From Candidatus Cardinium sp. cBcalN2 (lineage in GTDB: Bacteria > Bacteroidota > Bacteroidia > Cytophagales > Amoebophilaceae), in assembly GCF_022810445.1 (NCBI RefSeq), contig NZ_JAACGD010000103.1:1-20909 (forward strand): a stretch of 20,909 nt of DNA, in the 5' to 3' direction. How positions within the stretch are numbered: the stretch's first letter is position 1; each line of letters begins with the position of its first letter. A program made the translations under genes and the position numbers. Under the pieces are notes generated by a model. It was not told where the DNA came from, made no database searches, and worked only from the letters and a program-made list of their open reading frames with translations. Below are positions 1-7,670 of the stretch, piece by piece.

Positions 1-38
1 TGCTCTATATTACTACTCCAGCTAAGCAGGAACGTATC

Positions 39-128
39 TGTTCATGACATTGGTAAAAAATGAATCTTTATTGTTACTTTTTTCTTGATAAAAAAGTAAC
101 CAAAAAATCAAGCCCTCAGTAAAAAGTT
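39..128. repeat. Leader plus A-type palindromic repeat, copy 1
   Basis: Two parts recur at the far end of the window. Positions 39-59 match 20717-20737 with two differences in 21 nt. At 73-100 there is a perfect palindrome with 11-nt arms (GTTACTTTTTT at 73-83, AAAAAAGTAAC at 90-100) around the loop CTTGAT. Positions 101-128 match 20882-20909 with one mismatch in 28. The element lies beyond the 3' end of recJ, which reads leftward. The orientation is the same as the right-end copy. It could act as a terminator-like hairpin; that is inference. Confidence 0.8.
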
Positions 129-131
129 TCG

Positions 132-250
132 GCAAGCAGCCCTTACAGCTGAAATAGAAAAACAGCTTGTTTGAAGCCCGCGAAGCGGGCGAGTTCTGTT
201 TTTCTATTTCAGCTGTAAGGGCTGCTTGCTGATCGCAACTATTTTACAAG
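132..250. repeat. B-type long hairpin repeat with 34-bp perfect arms, copy 1
   Basis: Positions 132-165 are the exact reverse complement of 196-229, giving 34 perfect base pairs. The 30-nt spacer (166-195) holds a second small hairpin: GCCCGC at 176-181, loop GAA, GCGGGC at 185-190. The right arm continues to 250 with a tail that also recurs elsewhere. The 55-nt unit 196-250 aligns without gaps to 16481-16535 (about 46 of 55 identical) and with small gaps to 20763-20817. It starts 65 bp past the recJ stop codon and could stop transcription from either side or form a cruciform. It encodes no protein that I can see. Confidence 0.85.
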
Positions 251-314
251 GGGCGTTTTTGCTTTTTCTACGTAGCTTTGACACTGCGCTGAACGACTAC
301 GGGTAAAGCTGACT

Positions 315-2024
315 TCAAACAATAGATGGTTCTTCTTTAATATCCTTGATCATAAACTGTAAAGATTTATGGCCTAAGTAATAATTATACCCTATGGTAT
401 AGGCCATAGCAAAGGGCTTACCAGTAGCAACAAGTGGTAGATAGCCCCCCAAACCAAAGCCTATGGCTTCATAAGATTCCTGACCATCTATTTGATATAC
501 CTCTAGTTTAAGATGTTTTTCTTTAACCAAATGACATTTGCGAGCATAAACTTTTTCACTAGCAAATACGGGTGTGGCATTGCCTGGTCCAAAAGGAGCC
601 ATTTGCATCAATATGTTTACAAATTTTTGTGTAATAGCCTGAAAAGAAATAAGGGCATGGATGCTTTGCTGAGGAATCAATAAATCATCTGTAATGGTTG
701 CTGATACTACTTCCTCAAATTGTTGTTGGAACGTAGTCATATGTGCTAGCGGCATGGTCAGACCTGCCGCAAAAGCATGCCCACCATATTGGTCTAGAAG
801 CGGACTGCATTCGGAAATAGCTTCATAAATATTATACCCCGGTATGGAACGAGCAGAGCCAGTCGCTTTACCATCAGCAAGGGTTAAAATTACAGTAGGC
901 CTGTAGCATTGTTCAATGCAACGGGAAGCTACAATGCCAATAATACCTTTGTGCCAATCTGGATTAAAAAGCACTGTACTTTTGGTTCCATAAGCGTTAT
1001 TTTCTATCATAGTCAAAGCTTCTTGCGTAATCGTATAATCGAGGGATTGACGTAAGAGATTCTGTTGATTGATAGACTGTGCTAACTTATAGGCATTGGC
1101 TAGATCCTGTTCTATAAGTAACTGAACGGCCAAAGAGGCATGGTTCATACGTCCAGCAGCATTAATCCGTGGGCCTATTTTAAAAACAATATCAGAAATG
1201 GTAATCGTAGCCGAAAAGTAGCCTAATTCCATTAATGCTTGTAGCCCCGGACGAGGACTGTTTTCTAATTGTTTAATGCCGTAATAAGCTAAAATCCTAT
1301 TTTCATCTACCAAAGGAACAATATCACAAGCGGTACTAACGGCCACAAGGTCTAAATAATCATAAAGCATATCCGGCTTTAACCCACACCTTTGACAGAA
1401 AGCTTGTAATAGCTTAAAACCTACACCACATCCTGATAATTCTTTAAAAGGGTAAGAACAACTTGGTTGTTTTGGGTCTAAAATAGCATAAGCTGGTGGC
1501 AAACTAGCTCCTACTTCATGATGGTCACAAACAATCACATCTATGCCTCGCTGAACGGCTCGAGCAATGGGTGCATAGGCTTTTATACCACAGTCTAAGG
1601 TGATGATAAGCTTAATACCATTTTGGTAGGCACTTTCTATGGCCTGCATAGAAACCCCATAACCCTCTATCATTCGGTCTGGAACATAATAACTTAGTGT
1701 TGCACCAGGTAAGGATCGAAGGAAACCATAAACCATAGCCACAGCTGTAGTACCATCTACATCATAGTCACCATAAATTAATATTTTTTCTTTGCTGTTT
1801 ATGGCGCGGTGCAAACGGGCTACCGCTTGTTCCATCCCTTGCATTAAAAAAGGATCATGCAATTGAGATAAGGAGGGGCGAAAAAAATCCTTGGCCGCTT
1901 GAAAAGTTTCTATTTCTCTATGCACCAAAATGGATGTAATAGCAGCAGGGGTACCCAGGACCTTTTCGAGTGCTGCTACCTTATCAGGCTTTTTAAAAGA
2001 TTCAATAACCCAACGTTTCTGCAT
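315..2024 (-). CDS. recJ: Single-stranded-DNA-specific 5'-3' exonuclease RecJ
   Basis: RecJ degrades single-stranded DNA 5' to 3' in recombinational repair and mismatch repair in the cytoplasm. The 569-residue protein is a typical length and shows the DHH-family metal-binding motifs in order: DYDVDG at residues 86-91, LDCGI at 143-147, DHHE at 167-170 and GPRINAAGRM at 284-293. The C-terminal DHHA1 domain follows, with ATGSARSIPG near 387-396 and GGHAFAAG at 414-421. All expected catalytic Asp and His residues appear present. The ATG is 11 bp after the stop of the TPR gene, so recJ is probably the last gene of the pdhA-TPR-recJ operon. Nothing looks truncated. The region past the stop codon is a repeat-derived hairpin that may end the transcript. 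Confidence 0.96.
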   Translation of the reverse strand: MQKRWVIESFKKPDKVAALEKVLGTPAAITSILVHREIETFQAAKDFFRPSLSQLHDPFLMQGMEQAVARLHRAINSKEKILIYGDYDVDGTTAVAMVYGFLRSLPGATLSYYVPDRMIEGYGVSMQAIESAYQNGIKLIITLDCGIKAYAPIARAVQRGIDVIVCDHHEVGASLPPAYAILDPKQPSCSYPFKELSGCGVGFKLLQAFCQRCGLKPDMLYDYLDLVAVSTACDIVPLVDENRILAYYGIKQLENSPRPGLQALMELGYFSATITISDIVFKIGPRINAAGRMNHASLAVQLLIEQDLANAYKLAQSINQQNLLRQSLDYTITQEALTMIENNAYGTKSTVLFNPDWHKGIIGIVASRCIEQCYRPTVILTLADGKATGSARSIPGYNIYEAISECSPLLDQYGGHAFAAGLTMPLAHMTTFQQQFEEVVSATITDDLLIPQQSIHALISFQAITQKFVNILMQMAPFGPGNATPVFASEKVYARKCHLVKEKHLKLEVYQIDGQESYEAIGFGLGGYLPLVATGKPFAMAYTIGYNYYLGHKSLQFMIKDIKEEPSIV

Positions 2025-2035
2025 AAACGCATCAA

Positions 2036-2722
2036 CTACAAAGTTGCTGACAAACGATTAGATTCTTTAATGGCCAAACTACTGTTATAGCGAGAAGTTG
2101 GATATTTTGCTATAATTTCTTGGTAGCAATCATAAGCCTGTTTATATTGCCCATCTGTTTCAAAAGCGATAGCCGCTTTAATCAAATAGCCAGGGCTATA
2201 TACACTATTTTCTTTATAGTGAGCGGCCTTTATATAATAGATAGCGGCTTGTTTATGATTTTTTTGTTCACTGTGGGCATCACCCATTACAGACCAAGCA
2301 CGGGCTTGCAAGATAAAATCTTTAGCCTTAAATCTACTTAAAAAAGCTAAGGCTTCATCATATTGTTTTTGGTGCATGTAGGCAATACCTGTATAAAAAC
2401 AGGCTAGATTCGCAGTGGTAGTACCAGGGTATGCTTTAATAATTTCCAACAAACCTTTATGAAGGCCATCTCCCTTTAACGCTTTATCAAAATCACCTGC
2501 TTCAAAATGATAAACCGCTTGAAAAGCCTCATCCTCTGCTTTTAAACTCTTTGTTGGCTTGAGATACAAAAACCATAGCCAAGAAGCAGCTGCCATACAA
2601 GCGATCAAAAAGAGTAAAATATACCACTTTTTTTTGCTGTGATTGAGCTCTTTTAAACTTTCTTTTTCCCGGCTATGCGCTATAATCTTTCTAGGAATAC
2701 TGTTTATATCTATGGTTTTCAT
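2036..2722 (-). CDS. Membrane-anchored tetratricopeptide-repeat protein (YfgM-like)
   Basis: The 228-residue protein has a charged cytoplasmic N-terminus (residues 1-33), one hydrophobic segment at about 34-54 and then a helical domain. That domain holds TPR-like repeats, for example around ACFYTGIAYMHQKQYDEALAF, RAWSVMGDAHSEQKNHKQAA and IKAAIAFETDGQYKQAYDCY. This single-TM-plus-TPR layout, including the AFQAVYHFEAGDFDKAL stretch after the membrane helix, resembles the YfgM-like TPR proteins common in Bacteroidota. Such proteins are thought to assist periplasmic folding or secretion. It lies 5 bp after pdhA and 11 bp before recJ, so the three genes are probably co-transcribed. The specific partner cannot be told from sequence. 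Confidence 0.85.
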   Translation of the reverse strand: MKTIDINSIPRKIIAHSREKESLKELNHSKKKWYILLFLIACMAAASWLWFLYLKPTKSLKAEDEAFQAVYHFEAGDFDKALKGDGLHKGLLEIIKAYPGTTTANLACFYTGIAYMHQKQYDEALAFLSRFKAKDFILQARAWSVMGDAHSEQKNHKQAAIYYIKAAHYKENSVYSPGYLIKAAIAFETDGQYKQAYDCYQEIIAKYPTSRYNSSLAIKESNRLSATL

Positions 2723-2727
2723 AAAAT

Positions 2728-3762
2728 TTAATGCTGAAGAAATGGATAATCTTTTTGTTTATACACATAATCATAAACCGTTGCTGGATCTGGAAACGAA
2801 GATTTCTCTGCAAAAGCAACTGCTTGCGCAATTTGATCTTTTACTTTTTGTTCCATAGCCTCCAGTGCCGCTTCATCTGCAACTTTCTTTCTTAAAATCA
2901 ACGCTTTAAGTTTGAGAATCGGATCTTGCTCTTTGTAGATTTCTACCTCATCTTTGGTACGATAAGTAGCAGGGTCAGACATCGAGTGGCCTCTATAACG
3001 GTAGGTTACAAACTCTAATAAGCTGGGGATACCTTTTCTAGCTTTTATGGCTGCTTGTTCCACAGCACAGTGTACGGATTCTACACATAAGCCATCTAAA
3101 CGCGCTGCATCCATAGCATAACTGCTGCCCAATCGAAAGAGTTCCGTGACATTAGAACTCCGTTCTACTGAAGTACCCATGGCATACCCATTGTTTTCAA
3201 TAACAAAAATGATGGGTAACTTATAAAGCATGGCTAAATTGAAAGCTTCATGGACAGCCCCCTGACGCACTGCACCATCGCCCATAAAAGTAATGCACAG
3301 ATTGCCGGTTTTTTTATATTGTTCAGCAAACGCAATACCTACCCCTAAAGGGACGTGTCCACCCACAATGCCATGACCACCCAGAAAATGACGAGCTTTA
3401 TCGAACATATGCATAGAGCCACCATATCCTTTAGAAACACCAGTAGCTTTACCATAAAGCTCAGCCATTACTTGACTGGGGCAGGTTCCCAATGCAATCG
3501 GATGAGCATGGTCACGGTAAGCAGTAATGTATTTATCCCCTTGGCGCAGTGCCGTAACAACGCCAACTATACAAGCCTCTTGCCCTGTATAAAGGTGACA
3601 AAAGCCTCGAATTTTTTGCTGCCCGTAGAGTTGAGCTGCCTTATCTTCGAATTTACGTATCAGCCACATCATCTCATACCATTGCCCATAAAAAGGCGAA
3701 AGATCTGTCCTACTAATAGAGGATAAAGGAAGTTGTGTTTTATCTATAGTTGAAGAGATCAT
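2728..3762 (-). CDS. pdhA: Pyruvate dehydrogenase E1 component, alpha subunit
   Basis: E1 alpha pairs with E1 beta to decarboxylate pyruvate with thiamine diphosphate, the first step of the pyruvate dehydrogenase complex that makes acetyl-CoA. The 344 residues match the family length. Visible motifs are YRDHAHPIALG (82-92), the GHGIVGGHVPLGVG segment near 129-142, the ThDP motif from GDG (161-163) to ENN (189-191), and the conserved loop YRYRGHSMSDPATYR in the C-terminal half. The gene heads a minus-strand operon with a TPR gene and recJ. The beta subunit and the E2/E3 genes are not adjacent, so the complex is encoded at more than one locus. A matching Bacteroidota promoter lies 33 bp upstream of the ATG. 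A related branched-chain or acetoin dehydrogenase E1 alpha is possible but less likely. Confidence 0.93.
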   Translation of the reverse strand: MISSTIDKTQLPLSSISRTDLSPFYGQWYEMMWLIRKFEDKAAQLYGQQKIRGFCHLYTGQEACIVGVVTALRQGDKYITAYRDHAHPIALGTCPSQVMAELYGKATGVSKGYGGSMHMFDKARHFLGGHGIVGGHVPLGVGIAFAEQYKKTGNLCITFMGDGAVRQGAVHEAFNLAMLYKLPIIFVIENNGYAMGTSVERSSNVTELFRLGSSYAMDAARLDGLCVESVHCAVEQAAIKARKGIPSLLEFVTYRYRGHSMSDPATYRTKDEVEIYKEQDPILKLKALILRKKVADEAALEAMEQKVKDQIAQAVAFAEKSSFPDPATVYDYVYKQKDYPFLQH

Positions 3763-3794
3763 GGTTACGCTTGGTTGCTATCATTATCATTAAG

Positions 3795-3826
3795 CAAAAT
3801 TACCCAACTAACGACAAAAAATCAAA
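3795..3826 (-). promoter_or_regulatory. Bacteroidota-type housekeeping promoter for pdhA
   Basis: Read on the minus strand, TTTG (complement of 3823-3826) is followed after exactly 20 nt by TAATTTTG (complement of 3795-3802). This fits the -33 TTTG / -7 TAnnTTTG consensus of Bacteroidota sigma-A. It lies 32 nt before the pdhA ATG. The tRNA-Asp promoter in this window has the same 20-nt spacing. Confidence 0.7.
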
Positions 3827-3993
3827 AAAGTAAAGTATTATAGCTGTTCGGCAGGTTGACAAATAAGGATAAATAGCCGATATGGCTTTTTCTGATCATT
3901 TTATACATTATACTTTGACAGAATTAACCTAAAGTATATAGAAACAAATTAGTACTTTTTTCCCAATTTTTTCAGCCCATTATATGTAAACCG

Positions 3994-4067
3994 TGCGCTC
4001 GGAAGGACTCGAACCCTCAACCTTCGGAGCCGAAATCCGACGTTCTATCCGGTTGAACTACGAGCGC
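3994..4067 (-). tRNA. tRNA-Arg(UCG)
   Basis: The reverse complement folds into a full cloverleaf of 74 nt. The acceptor stem GCGCTCG pairs with CGAGCGC and the D arm is GTTC/GAAC. The anticodon stem TCGGA/TCCGA holds the loop TTTCGGC, giving anticodon UCG (arginine). The T arm GAGGG-TTCGAGT-CCTTC contains one G-U pair, and the discriminator is A. The CCA end is not encoded. It sits alone, upstream of and on the same strand as the pdhA operon, facing away from the lolD gene. Confidence 0.95.
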
Positions 4068-4169
4068 GTAATCAAAAATTTATATATTTTAGATTTTACT
4101 CAAGCCAAATGGAGGCTTCATTAAAATGGTAAAATTTTAGACTAAAAGTACAAAACTTTATGCAGATAT

Positions 4170-4838
4170 ATGCTTATAGCCAAAGAACTTTGTAAATCTT
4201 ATCATGCCTACAAAATCCTGAATCAGGTTAGCCTATCCATCCATGCTGGAGAAATGGTAGCCATTATGGGTCCCTCCGGGGCGGGTAAAACTACGCTATT
4301 ACATCTTTTATCTACCCTAGATAAGCCAGATAGTGGTTCCTTAACGTTAGATGGAGAAGATCTTACAGTACTGGAAGGTAATGCATTGGCAGCATTTAGA
4401 AATAAAAAAATAGGTTTTGTTTTTCAGTTTCATAACCTTTTACCTGAATTTACACTTTTTGAAAATATTTGCATCCCTGGTTATATTGGCTCTTCTGCTA
4501 AAGAATCAGTAGCTCAAAAGGCCAATGACCTTTTATCTTTGTTGGGCATTAGCCATCGAAAAAACCACTTGCCAGAAGCTGTTTCTGGTGGCGAAAGGCA
4601 GCGTGCAGCGGTAGCTAGAGCATTGATCAACCATCCGGCTATTATTTTTGCGGATGAACCAAGTGGTAACCTGGATTCCAAAAACGCACAAATGCTACAT
4701 ACCCTTTTCTTAGAGCTTTCCAAACAATTAAAACAAACTTTCGTCTTGGTAACCCATAACCAATCGCTGGCCACTATGGCAGATAGAATTTTATTACTAA
4801 AAAATGGTATATTAGAACCAGCGCAAAGCGTAGGTTGA
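4170..4838 (+). CDS. lolD: ABC transporter ATPase of the LolD / lipoprotein-release family
   Basis: The 222-residue protein is a single ABC ATPase domain with no membrane segment. It shows Walker A GPSGAGKT (34-41), Q-loop VFQFHNLLPE (Q86), signature SGGERQ (139-144), Walker B IIFADE (158-163) with PSGNLD following, and the switch His of VTHN (196). The LLPEFTLFENI segment after the Q-loop and the overall size fit the MacB/LolD group. In that group the ATPase powers lipoprotein extraction from the inner membrane together with LolC/E-type permeases. No permease gene is adjacent, which is common for lolD in Bacteroidota. FtsE or another MacB-type ATPase is the alternative. Two exported lipoproteins in this window would be plausible clients. 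Confidence 0.85.
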   Translation: MLIAKELCKSYHAYKILNQVSLSIHAGEMVAIMGPSGAGKTTLLHLLSTLDKPDSGSLTLDGEDLTVLEGNALAAFRNKKIGFVFQFHNLLPEFTLFENICIPGYIGSSAKESVAQKANDLLSLLGISHRKNHLPEAVSGGERQRAAVARALINHPAIIFADEPSGNLDSKNAQMLHTLFLELSKQLKQTFVLVTHNQSLATMADRILLLKNGILEPAQSVG

Positions 4839-4868
4839 AGCTATCTTTAGCTGTTCCTGGTTACTAAA

Positions 4869-6269
4869 ATGTTTATAACATACAAAATGAACTATATGCT
4901 TAGTAAAATGTATTCAAAGATTGTATTAACCATGGCTTTGACTTCCATCCCATGTTACGCTTCAGAATCAAAAGTATCTGCCAAGCAGAATAGCCATTAC
5001 CATGATTATCATGGTTATGTAGACTGTCATTCCTGGGCTGCTTATTTACATCATCATCCAGGTTATAAGCCCTATCATCCAGTTACTGATATTAAAAAAC
5101 ATGGATGTAATTGGGGTACCTGGGTAACTTTTCCTCAAAAAATTGAAGCTATACAGGTCAGAGTAGGCCATATTAGTACTCCCTTGGAATTACTTCGATC
5201 AAAAGATTTTTTAGTAATCTATAAGCATCCCCACTATTATGAAGAAGCTTTTTTCAATTATATAGTAGACAAGCGGTATACTTTAGAGCAAAAAAAAATT
5301 GCTGCATACGCTATGAGCAGGCACTCATATCCTTATTGGGAAAAATTTTGCGAGTTATATAAGAAAAAAGAAATAGAGCTCCCTCTTTTAGAGTTGATGC
5401 TTGCTATTCATATAACTAATTCTTTTAATGATTGTTATTGTAAGATTACGCTGACAAAAGAAATAAAACGAGTTTCTCCTACCTTGGAACGTATTCAAAA
5501 TAATATCCCAAAAGATTCGTCTTTGCATCATCATCTTAAGTCTATATTAGTAGATAGCCAATTACCAAAGTCATGGCATAAGTACCGCATACATGATTCT
5601 GGTGACATTTCACGTGGTTATTATACTGCGGACTTGCCGTTTTATGATATTCTTACTGATGCAGTCAGAGAGGCAGACTATGTAATAAATTGCAACCCTG
5701 GTGATAGCGAGTTTCGTTTAGATAACTACCCTTATTTTTTAATGGTTATGGAGCATCCTGTGGATTACTATCCTGCTCATTTTGAGCTTGGGCCAAAAAG
5801 TAAAAAAGAACAAGACACATCAAGAGAACATACGAGTGGCATAGATGTATTGCGATATAAAGGATATACGGATGAAGAAAAATCTATGACTATATTTGGT
5901 ATGTCTCAATTAGGTGTAACAAACAGCCTTGAATCCTCCGGTTATTATGCCTTTATGATAGACCATGCTATAGAATGGTATAAGCTAGGCAACCTTTCGG
6001 TACACCATTTATTGGAATTATTTATATGTAACTTTCCTACATTCTATAAATATCCTTTTTTTATTTTAGACTATAAGGAGGAAGCTATACAAAAAGCTTT
6101 GAACAAATTTATAGCAGAGCCCACCATACCGGAAGGTATTAAAGAAGTTGCCCGTAAAGTCAAAGATGGTACTTTAGCTACTAAAGAAGAAATGAACTAT
6201 ATGCAAGGCTATCGTACTTTCCGAAAAACGCATTTTACCTTGTATGAAACGATTGTCCCTCGTGATTAG
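4869..6269 (+). CDS. Exported protein of unknown function with an internal duplication
   Basis: I do not recognise this 466-residue protein. The N-terminus contains a hydrophobic stretch (about 18-30) ending in CYA-SES, a plausible signal peptidase I site. Met14 (4908) or Met10 may be the true start, because it would place a short Lys-containing segment before that stretch. After the signal comes a His/Tyr-rich region (42-80). Two segments then resemble each other. Residues 113-186 hold DFLVIYKHPHYYEE, RYTLEQKKIAAYAMS and LPLLELMLAIHITNSF. Residues 289-396 hold YFLMVMEHPVDYYP, GYTDEEKSMTIFGMSQ and VHHLLELFICNFPTF. It starts 30 bp after lolD and may share its transcript. No catalytic motif was identified. 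It could be a periplasmic, surface or secreted host-interaction protein; that is inference. Confidence 0.75.
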   Translation: MFITYKMNYMLSKMYSKIVLTMALTSIPCYASESKVSAKQNSHYHDYHGYVDCHSWAAYLHHHPGYKPYHPVTDIKKHGCNWGTWVTFPQKIEAIQVRVGHISTPLELLRSKDFLVIYKHPHYYEEAFFNYIVDKRYTLEQKKIAAYAMSRHSYPYWEKFCELYKKKEIELPLLELMLAIHITNSFNDCYCKITLTKEIKRVSPTLERIQNNIPKDSSLHHHLKSILVDSQLPKSWHKYRIHDSGDISRGYYTADLPFYDILTDAVREADYVINCNPGDSEFRLDNYPYFLMVMEHPVDYYPAHFELGPKSKKEQDTSREHTSGIDVLRYKGYTDEEKSMTIFGMSQLGVTNSLESSGYYAFMIDHAIEWYKLGNLSVHHLLELFICNFPTFYKYPFFILDYKEEAIQKALNKFIAEPTIPEGIKEVARKVKDGTLATKEEMNYMQGYRTFRKTHFTLYETIVPRD

Positions 6270-6366
6270 TACCTTACTATATTTCAACCAATAACCCACT
6301 GCGTTGAATAACTTTACTGTAATATGATAACGCCATATAGCGAGCATTTAACTGAGTAAGCTTTAT

Positions 6367-7389
6367 ATGATTCAATCCGCCCAAACAGTTCTCCAAGACT
6401 TACATAAAGGTATTTATCAACCTATTTACTTTTTGCAAGGGGAGGAAGTATACTACATTGATGCTATTACCGAATATATCGAAGAAAAACTCCTGACACC
6501 AACTGAAAAGAATTTTAACCTAACCATTGCCTATGGCAAAGAATGCAGTATGGCTACACTGCTTACCCAAGCACGTCGTTTTCCAATGGCCGCTACTTTA
6601 CAAGTGGTAGTTGTAAAAGAAGCACAAGAGATGGCAGACTTAAAAAATGCTACGGGTCAAAAGTTATTGTTACATTATTTAGATCATCCACAGCCCACTA
6701 CCTTATTAGTCTTTGCCTATAAATATAAAACCATAGATGGTCGTACTGCCTTGGGTAAAGTCTTAAGCAAAAAAAATATGCTGGTTACTGCCAAAAAGCT
6801 CTACGATCAACAATTACCTGCTTTTATTAAATCCTGTGTCAAAAACCTAACATTAACTATAACAGAAGAAGCTGCTTGCTTAGTAGAAGGCTATATAGGT
6901 AACGACCTGACCAGAATCACTAGTGAGCTCCATAAATTACGTATTAACCTTACCCCAGGTAGCACTATTACCGATAGCATCGTAGAAGCCTATATAGGTT
7001 TGCATAAACCTTTCAATGTATTTGAACTACAAAAGGCCATTATGCAAAAAGACTACCCAAAAAGTTATCAAATCATTCGTGTTTGCTCATCCAATGCAAA
7101 GGAACATGCTGCTCTTCCGATTGTAACCATTCTATATAACCTTTTTGCTAAGCTACTTGTATTGCATCAAACCAAAGAAGCCGTTCCTACTAAAATTGCT
7201 CAGCAAATTGATGTAAATCCTTATTTTATACAGGGATATCTTCATGCGATGCAAAACTATACACTGCATGAAACTATGAAAAATATCACCTATCTCCATC
7301 AAGCCGACTTACAGTTAAAAAGAATTGATTCCAATCTTAATGACTATCAAATTATGAAGGGATTAATTTTTAAATTAATGCACCCATAA
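6367..7389 (+). CDS. holA: DNA polymerase III subunit delta
   Basis: HolA opens the beta sliding clamp as part of the clamp-loader complex during replication. The 340-residue protein has the usual length and the N-terminal pattern of Bacteroidota HolA: GIYQPIYFLQGEEVYYID near 15-32, then NFNLTIAYGKE, ARRFPM and the VVVVKEAQEM strand near 77-86. The delta AAA+ fold lacks a functional Walker A, and none is seen here. The helical middle region (ITEEAACLVEGYIGNDLTRITSELHKL) and the C-terminal collar-like helices are as expected. It is separated from the previous gene by about 100 bp and followed 15 bp downstream by a repeat-related AT hairpin. Confidence 0.93.
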   Translation: MIQSAQTVLQDLHKGIYQPIYFLQGEEVYYIDAITEYIEEKLLTPTEKNFNLTIAYGKECSMATLLTQARRFPMAATLQVVVVKEAQEMADLKNATGQKLLLHYLDHPQPTTLLVFAYKYKTIDGRTALGKVLSKKNMLVTAKKLYDQQLPAFIKSCVKNLTLTITEEAACLVEGYIGNDLTRITSELHKLRINLTPGSTITDSIVEAYIGLHKPFNVFELQKAIMQKDYPKSYQIIRVCSSNAKEHAALPIVTILYNLFAKLLVLHQTKEAVPTKIAQQIDVNPYFIQGYLHAMQNYTLHETMKNITYLHQADLQLKRIDSNLNDYQIMKGLIFKLMHP

Positions 7390-7403
7390 AGTGCTTGCTA
7401 AGC

Positions 7404-7427
7404 TTACTTTTTTATCTAAAAAAAGAC
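7404..7427. repeat. Degenerate A-type palindrome downstream of holA
   Basis: The stretch reads TTACTTTTTT, a short loop, then AAAAAAAG. It has the same layout as the A palindrome at 73-100 but with a degenerate loop and a shorter stem (CTTTTTT at 7407-7413 with AAAAAAG at 7419-7425). It begins 15 bp after the holA stop and could act as a weak terminator. Family membership is inferred from the layout and position. Confidence 0.45.
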
Positions 7428-7618
7428 TTCTTGCAAAGCGCATTTGTGATCAGCCATTTTTAGGAGAAATGGAGTTAAGCACCGCAAAATACGCAATCTA
7501 TTTCAGGAGTATAGAGCAGCTTCGACACCAAGATGGCCATTAAAAATAGGCCTTGCAAGGGGTCTAAATGTAAAAGAGCGCTGAGAAAATAGTTGGATAG
7601 TAAATAGAAATCCATATG
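7428..7618. other. Intergenic region before the long TPR gene
   Basis: I see no ORF with coding character. A 6-bp hairpin (CCATTT 7454-7459 / AAATGG 7467-7472) is the only clear structure. Scattered words resemble B-repeat tails but are too short to call. Confidence 0.4.
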
Positions 7619-7648
7619 TTGGCTAACGGAAAGCACTGCTAATTTTTG
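7619..7648 (+). promoter_or_regulatory. Possible promoter for the 994-residue TPR gene
   Basis: TTG at 7619-7621 is followed by 18 nt and TAATTTTTG at 7640-7648. This is close to, but one base longer than, the TAnnTTTG consensus. It lies 22 nt before the ATG, a reasonable distance. It is weaker than the pdhA and tRNA-Asp promoters. Confidence 0.4.
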
Positions 7649-7670
7649 AACCTAAAATATCCATATATCC

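Noticed and set aside
73..128. CRISPR array suggested by recurrent short palindromes
   Set aside because: The copies are kilobases apart with no regular spacers and no cas genes.
1899..2858. Several short rightward frames opposite recJ, the TPR gene and pdhA
   Set aside because: They lie antisense to strongly supported genes and show no recognisable domain.
4160..4169. Upstream ATG at 4160 as an alternative start for the LolD-type gene
   Set aside because: It is out of frame with the ABC domain. The ATG at 4170 gives the expected family N-terminus.
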